A stretch of 64,000 nt of DNA from Cannabis sativa (lineage: Eukaryota > Streptophyta > Magnoliopsida > Rosales > Cannabaceae), in contig NC_083603.1 in assembly GCF_029168945.1 (NCBI RefSeq), positions 32,337,396 through 32,401,395 on the forward strand, written 5' to 3'. The position numbers and the translations under genes were made by a program. The notes beneath the pieces were generated by a model. The model was not told where the DNA came from and did no database searches. It saw only the letters and a program-made list of their open reading frames with translations. Below are positions 36,476 to 46,051 of this stretch, piece by piece; position 1 is the stretch's first letter, and the number at the start of each line of letters is the position of its first letter.

Positions 36476-37308
36476 GCAAGAAGTTTAGGACACTAGGGTT
36501 TCCAATGACCTTTCTCATTGCAGTAGAAACACTTTCCTTTAAGTGTAGCATCACTAGAAGGAGCAGCCTTTTTATTCTTCATGGCTTTAGTTCGCTTCTT
36601 GGTGTTGTTCCACTTCCTCTTCGATTTGGGCTTTGAAGCAGAGGTAACATTTGCTTCAGGTTTCATCATTCCATTACCATTTCCAGGATTATGAGGTTTG
36701 CTCCCTTTCTTCTTGGGTCCTCCAATCAAATTTTCATAAGTTTGAAGGTCATTGACTAATTCATGAAAGTCAATTTCCTTCTTATTCATGACATCATTTG
36801 AAGTTTATGGTAGAAATGCTGGAGTTAGGCTATTCAAGATAAGACTTACTTGAGTAGCACTATCCATTTCAGCACCATGATCCTGGGCTTCTTGGAAATA
36901 ACTTCACATGAGGAGAACATGGTCACACACGTTTTGATGAGGTTCCATCCGTGCATTAATGTACTTCTTAGTCGCGTCAAAGCGTGACTGAAGTGATGCC
37001 TTACCGAATAGCTCATTTAACTTCGCCATAACTTCAGCAGCCTTCTCAGTTTTAGAAAATCGAGTTTTGAGGGTGTCAACCATGCTAGAAAGCATAAAGT
37101 ATAGTGCTTTGTCATTTGCTTTCTGCCAACGCTCATACTTTTCTTTCACAGCTTTGGAAGCATTGTCCCCAGGCACTTCAGGTGACGGCTCAGTTAAAAC
37201 AAACAAGGCACTTTCTCCTATGAGAGCAATATTAATGTTCTCATTCCACTTATTAAAGTTAGATCCATTCAGCTTGTTTTCAGTCAACAGTGATAACATG
37301 GGATTCAT
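36476..37308 (-). pseudogene. Copia gag of element F (UBN2-like capsid plus CCHC zinc knuckle)
   Basis: Starts MNPMLSLLTENKLNGSNF and reads as a typical plant copia Gag of about 280 residues: a capsid-type domain (residues 1-180), a basic linker (KPKSKRKWNNTKKRTK) and a zinc knuckle (CFYCNEKGHW then Cys). The frame is continuous but has three in-frame stops: TGA at 36904-36906, TAA at 36805-36807, and TAG at 36493-36495 inside the knuckle. No frameshift was seen. Gag forms the virus-like particle and binds RNA. It lies just after the structured leader, as expected; pol does not follow. Either a recent pseudogene or only its RNA is needed. Confidence 0.88.
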
Positions 37309-40300
37309 TTTGATAATACAGGATACTACAAAATAATAGAAATCAACAAATAGAAATTAATAATGGTTTAACACAAAATCAATTCAGAATTTATAAGCAC
37401 GTAGCAAGTAGGAATGATATGAGAAAATACTTAAAAAATTCAATCCTAAATAATTTCCAAGGTTTTTCAACAAACTGATATCAGTGTCCCGTTTAGGCGA
37501 GAGTCAAAGCTACCATCCATTGAATAGAGTTGTCAGCTCATCTAAAATGTTAAACATTCTAGCAACCTTTTATTCGATGAAGATTGGAATCCAGCGTTGT
37601 CCCGTTTAGGCGAGAGTCAAGGCTATTCTTTCTTATGAGCTTCTACCATTGTTTCGCAATTTGCAAGTCAAATATGGTCGCCACCATTAGGGTGATCTTT
37701 ACCATATAAAACACTTACAAACCACTTATCATGCGAGATTAAACGGTGCGAAATTGCTAATGAACGTTCCTCCATTAGGGAGGATTACTCACTAAAACAA
37801 ACGCGGTGTAAAACCCACAATGGAGATCGAATATCTTAATAATAATAAAGCTCATTCTTTAAAATGTATTTTCTTTATTATTCTAATAAATAAATTCTCA
37901 TTAAATTCGAAATTTAGAATTGAAATTCAAAAATAAGAATTTAATATAATATTTATAAAATTATACTTAGATGGTGATTGAAATAAAATTAATTATTTCC
38001 ATCTTAGTAATAATCTTAAATATAAATATTAAGAAAATTAATTTAAGTTGAATTAAATTAAATAATTAGCAACTTAAAAATTTCCGTTGAGAATATATTT
38101 ATTGAGTTCGAAAATTTAAAGTATATATAAAAATACAATTTTCGAAAATAATAAAAATAGAAAAGAAATACTTCAAACAAAAATATCACCTATCTAGATT
38201 TTCTTTTGACTAGTTAATTCAATTTATAATAATATATATATATTTTAAATTCATTTATTTTAAATTAATCAATTAAATGAAAAAATCATTGATTTGAGTT
38301 GGTCCAAGTATTAATTAAAATAAATAATTAATTTACAACTCAATCTATTTTTCAAAATAAAAAAAATTCGAAAATATTGCATAAATAAAATGCCATTTTT
38401 CGAAATTGATTAATAAAATAAAGGAAAAATATATATTAAAAATTATTTAAATTTAAGTTGAAAAATTAAATTTCAACCTAAAAATAATTTTCTATTTAAT
38501 TAAGTGTCATGAAAAATCAATAAATATTCAAGTATCATGATTAAAATCAACTTAGATATTTAGATTTTCAAGTTAATTAAATGTATTAAATTCAAGAAAT
38601 AATAATTAAGTGTAGGGAACGCTTAATTATTAATTTCTAGTTTAATACTAGGAAAAATATACTTAATAAAATTGTACCAAAATTAATTATTTAAATAATT
38701 AATTTCACAAAGTATAATATTTTCCTATTTAAATATTAGAAATAATAAGTAGTCTAGAAATTACTATCTAGAAAATATCTTATTTGACTAAGTATCTTTT
38801 CAAAAATTTGAAAAATATCTAATTTAAGTTATATAGAAAAAATCTAAAACTTAAATAATTTCAAATTTAGATTTAATTAAATATCAAAAATTAAGTTATA
38901 ACCACTTAATTTGAAGATGTCTTTTTAAGTTAATATTCGAAAAGATATTAACCTAAAAAATATCTAAAATATTCCATTTTAAGTTAATATTCGAAAAGAT
39001 ATTAACTTAAAAAATATCTTAAGAATCTTCAATAACTAATGCCTAGGATTCCTCAACTTGATTTAAAATTTAAATCAAATATTCAAATTTAAGTTAGATA
39101 AGAAAAATCAGTTGTTACAACTAATTTATAACTTAAATAGGAATATTTAATTAAATAAGCTCCAGAAAGAATGTAGTTAGTTAAAATTCTATATTTAATT
39201 AAATAAAAGAAAAATACAAATAGTTTGTCTAGAAATAATATCTAAACTAAAAGTATTTTTCTTAAAATTAACTTTAAAATATTAAAATGAAAATAAATTT
39301 CATATATTTTAAAAGTTAATTATGTTGCTAATTCAATTTTATTAGGTCAAACTAATATAATTAACCTAGTACAGTTATTCAAATCATGCAAATGGGCCTT
39401 CCCAATTGGGGTAGTTCATGTGAAGGGGTGTTGGGTTCAGTATGTCGTACCCACTCTCACACAAGGCCCAAAAGAGAGGAATTTAACCTTAAAACAAATA
39501 ACTGTTATTAATTGAGTAGGTCCAAGAACTAAATGGACCTAAATAAAATCTATCATGGTGTGACATTTTATTTAGCAACAACCTATATGCATCTATATTA
39601 AAACAAAATAAACATATAGGCTCACACAGGCACACACTTGGATGGATCCTATCATGTTGCTAGGTCATACACAGATGAAAGAAGATTGTAAAATTTACCT
39701 GTTACAAATTATTAACTTGACCAAGGGAGCCATCAGATCATTAGATCTGGCAAAAAGTAACCATGGCTATTTGCAATCAAGTAATAATAGGTTTTGAAAA
39801 ACTTACACACAAGCTAAAACCACATACTCCTGCAACAAGGTTAGCTGGATAGTTGGAAGTAGGATTTATTTAATTTTAAATAAATAATTTCCAAAAATAA
39901 ATAATTAAATAAATAAATAAAAAATAAAATTTAATTTAATTTTCGAAAAAATAAAATTTTAAAAAAATATTTTTAATTTCGAAAATAAAAAAAATGTAAA
40001 TTTAAATTTAGAAATTATTTAAAAAATAAATATTTAAAATTAAACCTACTATTTTGAAAAATTAGGTTTCAACCAACCTAAATATCATTTCAAAAATTTA
40101 CTAACTACTTTTAAAAATTAAATGTTATTTTATAAATAAAAATTAGAAAAGATAAATGAAATATCTTTTTCAGATTTTAAATTTAATTTAAATAAATAAA
40201 ATAACAAAATTTAAAAGTTAGCAAAATATCTTACATCTATTTAAAATTTCATGATTATAATTATCTTATTTTAAATTTTAATAAGGTCAAATTATTTAAA

Positions 40301-40893
40301 AAAGATTTAATTTAAAAAAAATTAATATTTGTCCTTAAATTTAAAAATAAGATAAGATATAATCAAATTTAAAAATAAGATAGATAATTAAGCAATAAGA
40401 TAGATATTTACTATTTTAAAATTCAAATTACACTAATATCTTGAATTAAATTTTAAAAAAATATTAAATTAATTCATAACGATAATTAGAATTGAATTAG
40501 GAATAGTAAATCTATAAATACAAAACTACACAAAAAATCGGAAGTTAATTCCATGAAAAAGCATGAAAAACGAAGAAAAACGAAAAAAATTGTGAGTTGT
40601 ACGGACAGTTTTCGCGATCGCAGGAAAATTTCAGCACAACTCCGATCTTTTCGAATCTTCAAAAAATCATAACTAATTCAAATTAAATCGAAATCGAGTT
40701 CTGTAAAAAAGTAACTTGCTTAATTTTTTCCATACTATCCAATAAAAATAATTCCAGAAACAGAATCGCAATTATTTTTCACGAAAATTTACAAACATCA
40801 ATCAATCATCAAATAACACTCAATAAAACATGATACCATCCATAAACAAACAAACAATCGTTTTAAAGTCCAAATTTCTTGCAAGTAAATCAA
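37309..40893 (-). other. Long untranslated leader of element F
   Basis: 3.6 kb between primer site and gag, extremely AT-rich. It contains the motif TGTCCCGTTTAGGCGAGAGTC at 37485-37505 and 37598-37618, CTAAT-loop hairpins at 37683-37695 and 37768-37784, and the conserved block at 39360-39690. A variable zone (40580-40660) holds CGCGATCGC where H has its GC island. No long reading frame. Confidence 0.7.
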
Positions 40894-40913
40894 TTACCAT
40901 GGCTCTGAGGCCA
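40894..40913 (-). other. Primer binding site of element F
   Basis: The minus strand reads TGGCCTCAGAGCCATGGTAA, two bases inside the 5' LTR edge at 40916. Same as in H. Confidence 0.82.
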
Positions 40914-40915
40914 GT

Positions 40916-42829
40916 TGTTGGAAATTTATTTTACCAGGATCTTAGATCTACTCACAAGTATGTTGTTTAAACACCCTAAATATGAACTTTCTAAAACGAT
41001 AAATTAAACACATATAAAGTTAAGAAAACCTTACATTGATGCAGCGGAATTAATGTCTCCTTCCACTCAGATCTCTAACCCTTGTATCCTTTCTGTAGCA
41101 GAGTATAATCAAGATCTGAGCCCCAATGTCCTTCTTCTTCAAGTTTGATCCTTCACAGTCTTCCAATCTATGATTGAGTTACTGCTTGCTGTGTGTGGGC
41201 ACTCACTCTTTCACTAGGGTTCGAAATTGATGAAGGGAAAAGAAGAGAGAGGGTTTCGGCCAGGTATAGAAAGTGAGGAATGCTCAATTTTTTTGAAGAG
41301 AGAAATTTCTGTCAGAAAGGCTTATGAAAAACTTGTCAAAGCATGTGTTGTGACTGAGCCATCACTTTCTATTTATAGGCAACTACTAGGTTTAGGTTAA
41401 GAATTATTTGGCATTAAAATAATGAAAATATTAATTTGAAAAACCCTTAATAAGTGGCCGGCCATGGTGTTATAGTGGGCCCCACTTGATTTTGCAGTTT
41501 TATCAAATTTTATCTCTATTTTCTCAAAAACGCCAATTTTCCAATTCTAACCTTTTAAATGCCAAAACTAATTATTTAATAACTAAAATAGATTATTAAA
41601 TAATATTGTCATTTAATTTAATTATTAATTAGACATATAAAGTCCATTAATAAATAAATAAACCTAGAAACTCTTTTCTTTACAATTTCACCCCTGCTTA
41701 GTGAAAATACATAAAATTAGACATAGTCTAACTTTAGAATTATAATTGATCAATCACGAATCAATTAATGAGTCTTACAAGCATAATGTTCTCAACTAGA
41801 ATGGGGACCATATGGATCTATATGCTGAGCTTCCAATAAGTCAACCAAATTTACCAAGTAAATTCCTACTTATTAATTCTTCGTTGAATCCACTCTTAGA
41901 ACTTAGAATTGCACTCTCAGACTTATATAGAGCATATTGTATGTTCCACGATATCAATATGCTATCTCATTTAACCATTGTTATAATCTTATTGTGATTT
42001 AAAGATCCTCTATATAGATGATCTACATCGAGATGGGATTTCTTTACCGTTCTCACCCCTCAATGTATTTTGCCCTTTGAAACACTTAGCTACCTGTAAA
42101 TGGTGTTTAATGATCTAATGATTAGTCAGTTAAACAAGAGCTCATCCATTTACTTCTATTTGCTAAGCTCGAAGGGAATCATCACTTGACTTCTATACAC
42201 CAGTAGAAGCTATAGATTCCATATTTATGTTCAGCACTCCCACTCAATCATACTATCATGTTCCCAAAATATACGTATCACCCTGACCCAAAAGTAGGCT
42301 TAACTAATAAATCAAAGAGCATGAATAGCACTCCTGAGTTGAGCCTAAGCATATCAGGATTTAGATTCATTTAATCTTAAGATCAACTACTGATATTGAC
42401 TTAGAAAGATATGTATAACGGTAAGTTTGTAATATCTTAACTTAGTTGCAATATCGGTCCAGTCCAATGTATACTCCATACATTCGAAACTAGTATACTT
42501 TACTAATGTCCTGGAAAGAACATAACACTTACTCCAAGTGTAAGTACACATCATCGCTGATTATCACATTAGTGTAAATCCAATAACACTGATGAAACAG
42601 GGACCAAGTCTTTTGATTCATACGATCACAATCACATTCCACTGTGTTGAGGATACTGTAATTGTGAATAAACATATGATCTGGATTTAACTGATTCTGT
42701 GTGTAAATGTAATAAACATATTTAAACCATTAGCATGTAGAATTCATGCAAACATCAATCACTTCTAATTTCTTATATTGATAACTAATCAGATTGTAAA
42801 GAGTTTTATTTAGGGCATAAAACCCAACA
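40916..42829 (-). repeat. 5' LTR of element F with TATA box
   Basis: 1914 bp. The minus strand reads TATAAATAG at 41369-41377, a plausible Pol II TATA box. It begins TGTTGGGTTTTATGCCC and ends TAAATTTCCAACA in sense orientation. Confidence 0.93.
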
Positions 42830-44103
42830 CATGCTGTGTGTGGGCACTACTCTTTCACAAGGGTATTTCAAAATTGGAAGAGCAAGACAAGAGAAAATGG
42901 GTTCAGCTATAGAGAGAAAAGGGAAGGCTCAAACTTATGACAGACGTAGTTTCCTGAATTTCTGAACAATTGCTTAACTGCTTAATTTGGTGTGAGCCAT
43001 CACTTTCTATTTATAGACAACTGCTAGGTTTTGGTTAGTAATTAATTGGAATTAAAATAATGAAAATAATAATTGGAAAATGCATGCATAAGTGGCCGGC
43101 CTAAGGTGTTAATGGGCCTCACTTGGATTTTGCAGTTTTCACAATTTTTATTTCTATTTTCTCAAAAATGCCAATTTTCCAATTCTAACCATTTAAATGC
43201 CAAAACTAATTATTTAATAACTAAAATAGATTATTAAATAATATTGTCATTTACCATAATTATTAATTAGACATATAGAGTCTCATAATTAATAAATAAA
43301 CCTAGAATCTCTTTTCTTTACAATTTCACCCCTGCTTAGTGAAAATTCACAAACTAGACATAGTCTAAGTTTAGAATTATAATTGATTAAACATAAATCA
43401 ATTATTGAGTCTTACAAGCAGTATGGTCTCAACTAGAATGGGGACCATGGATCTATATTACTGAGCTTCCAATAAGTCGAACCGAATTTACCAAGTAAAT
43501 TCCCTAACTTTTTAATTCCTTGTTGAATCCACTCTTAGAACTTGGAATTGCACTCTCAGACTTATATAGAGCATTCTATATGTTCCACGATATAGATATG
43601 AATAACAATCCTGAGATTGAGCCTAAGCATATCAGGATTTAGATTCTTTTAATCTAAGATCAACTAGTGATATTTACTTGGAAAGATACAACGGTAAGTT
43701 TATAATACCTTAACTAAGTTCAATATCGGTCCAGTCCAATGTATACTCCATACATTCGAAACGAGTATACTTTACCAATGTCCTGGAAAAAACATAACAC
43801 TTACTCCAAGTGTAAGTATACTTCATCGTTGATTATCACATCAGTGTAAATCCAAACCACTGATGAAATAGGGACTTAGTCTTTTGAATCATATAATCAC
43901 AATCACATTCCACTGTGTTGACAATACTGTAATTGTGAATAAATATATGTTCTGGACTTAACTGATTTTGTGTATATATTAAATATATATATTAAACCAT
44001 AAGCATGTAAAATACATGTTAACATAATCACTTTAAATCTCTTCAATTGATAACTAATCAAATTGTAATGGGTTTTATTTAGGGCACAAAACCCAACAGA
44101 CTC

Positions 44104-44414
44104 CCCATACTTCGTCATGTTTGATGGCCCCAGTGTCGCGCTTTAATTCTTTGCAGGTGGTCCCCCTAAAATGGCGCCCACCAGAGATCATGGCGATTCT
44201 TCCGTTGGGTCTAGGTGGCAGGCCAAGGGTCTATTGAGGGATTGATCCTTCGGAGGGTACAACTGGTGCCAATGCACCGAGCGTACCTCCTGGTGTCGCT
44301 TGAGGCACTGGACCCCCTCCTGGAGTCGGGTTGAGATGAAGCAGCCGGTTTTTGATCCAGTCATACAGGTGACCCAATCGGATCAAGTTTTCGATCTCAT
44401 CTTTTTAGATTCTT
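44104..44414 (-). pseudogene. Gag C-terminal remnant of Tat element M
   Basis: The minus strand encodes ENLIRLGHLYDWIKNRL followed by Pro/Gly-rich sequence, the type of region lying between the gag zinc knuckle and protease in Tat elements. Removing solo LTR E joins it to the protease region at 32440. The knuckle and central gag are missing, replaced at 44420 by a truncated Fam1 LTR. At least one in-frame stop is present (near 44235). Confidence 0.65.
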
Positions 44415-44419
44415 GCACT

Positions 44420-45863
44420 AAATGATCTTAATCCTGGTATGGTTAGGTTCGATCTCAAGAGTATTATACATGTTCTTTAATTTGTTATTTCAGCCTATTT
44501 TTTGGTCAGGGTATACGTGCATTTTGGGAACATGGTAGTGCAACTGAGTGGGAGCGCTAAACATAGATATGGAATCTATAGCATCTATAGATATGTAGAA
44601 GTGAAATGATGATTTTCTTCGAGCTTGCTAAATAGAGATAAATGATAGAACGTTCATTATAGTGAATATATTAGTTCACTATAATATCATTTATAGATGG
44701 CAACTGTTTTAAGGATAAAATACATTGAAAGGGTGTAACGGTAATTTTATCCCTATACAATGTAAATCATCTATAGAGGATCATTGATTATTGGGATTAT
44801 AACAATGGGTAATCAATAGCGCATCTATATCATGGAACATATAGAGCGTTCTATATGACTGAGAGTGCAATTCAAAGCTCTATGCGTGGATGCAACAACG
44901 AATTAATAAGATAGTGGATTTACTTGGTAAATTTTGGGTCTGCTTATTGGAAGCTCGGTTATATAGGCCCATGGTCCCCATACTATTTGAGACCATACTG
45001 CTTGTAAGACTCAGTTAATTGATTTTGATTAATCAATTATAATTCTAAAATTAGACTATGTCTAGTTTATGAATTTTCACTAAGCAAAGGCAAAATTGTA
45101 AGAAAAGAGATTCTAGGTCTTATTTATTAATTTAAAGACTTTATTAAGTCTAATTAATAAATATATTAAATGGAAATATTATTAAATAATTTATTTTTAG
45201 TTATTAAATATTTAGAATTGGCATTTAAGTGGTTAAATTGGAAAATTGGCGTTTTTGAGAAAATAGGATGGAAAAATGACAAAATGGCAAAATTGCAAAG
45301 TGGGGTCCCTTATCCACATCATGGCCGGCCACTATTTTGTGCAATTTACCATTTATTTTTTCATTATTTTAATGCTAATTAAATCTAACCTAAACCTAGG
45401 TGGTTACCTATAAATAGATAGTGATGGCTCACACTTAAAGATTGATGAAATTTCTTGTCTTTAGAAAATTGAGCCTTCTATTCTATTCCTATGGCCGAAC
45501 CTCATTCTCTTCTCTTTTCTTCTTAAAATTTTCATACCTTGAGTGATAGAGTGGGTGCCCACACACATCAAGTGGTATCTCAATCATAGTGTGGAAGACT
45601 GTGAAGAATCCAATCAACAAGAAGGAGAATCGGGCTCAAGAAGGAGAGAAAGAGATCCAGGTTCAGATCTGGATAATGCTCTCCTACAGAAAGGAATCAA
45701 GGGCTAGAGATCTGAACGGAAGGAGTCATTATATTTCGCTGCAACCACTGTAAGGTTTCGGATCACTTTTATGTGTTTATTTCATTGTTTTAGAAATTCA
45801 TATTAGGATGTTAATGAGACATACTTGTTAGTAAATCTAGATCTTGGTAAAATATTTCCAACA
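44420..45863 (+). repeat. Fam1 LTR, 5'-truncated
   Basis: It matches Fam1 LTRs from AAATGATCTTAATCCTGG to the normal end ATATTTCCAACA, but the first ~440 bp are absent. No target duplication is visible, as expected if the left side was deleted together with part of gag of M. Confidence 0.85.
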
Positions 45864-46051
45864 GGTCTTCCTGGGACTTGCAGTCTGTTCATACGATGAA
45901 TCGGTAGATCGCTAAGGACTCAATGGTTCTTTTTCGGGACAATGATTGACTGCTTCTTGAGGATTGCTATCTTTGGTATCATCCATCACTTTTATGTCAA
46001 GAGGCTTTTTTCTGAGCTTTTTCATAGAGGCTCTCAATCAGAGCACCAAAC
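45864..46051 (-). other. Gag start and primer site next to the 5' LTR of M
   Basis: The minus strand just inside the LTR reads TTTGGTGCTCTGATTGAGAG, similar to sequence next to Tat 5' LTRs. It then runs into a short frame beginning MKKLRKKPLDIKVMDD, resembling Tat Gag N-termini, with a stop about 40 codons later. The rest of gag is replaced by the Fam1 LTR. Confidence 0.5.

Larger units (their letters stand above)
32716..42829 (-). mobile_element. Fam1 copia element F, full-length, gag only
   Basis: A 10.1-kb element flanked by CATGC (32711-32715 and 42830-42834). On the minus strand: 5' LTR 42829-40916, primer site, 3.6-kb leader, gag (37308-36476), decayed pol relics, purine tract, 3' LTR 34625-32716. 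The two LTRs differ at only a small number of positions by eye, so it is among the youngest insertions in the window. Without pol it would depend on another copy. Confidence 0.95.
32446..44098 (-). repeat. Fam1 solo LTR E, split by element F
   Basis: Left part 32446-32715 (starts TGTTTGAATTATTTTACC), right part 42835-44098 (ends AAACCCAACA). The duplication GACTC lies at 32441-32445 and 44099-44103. Joined length is about 1.53 kb, short because about 0.4 kb is missing near 43600, where GATATAGATATGAA jumps to the ATGAATAGCACTCCTGAG part. It lies between gag and protease of Tat element M. Confidence 0.92.

Noticed and set aside
32446..44103. First read as one very large LTR element bounded by GACTC.
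   Set aside because: The outer sequence is a single LTR split by element F, which has its own LTR pair and CATGC duplication; the correct reading is a solo LTR with a nested full element.
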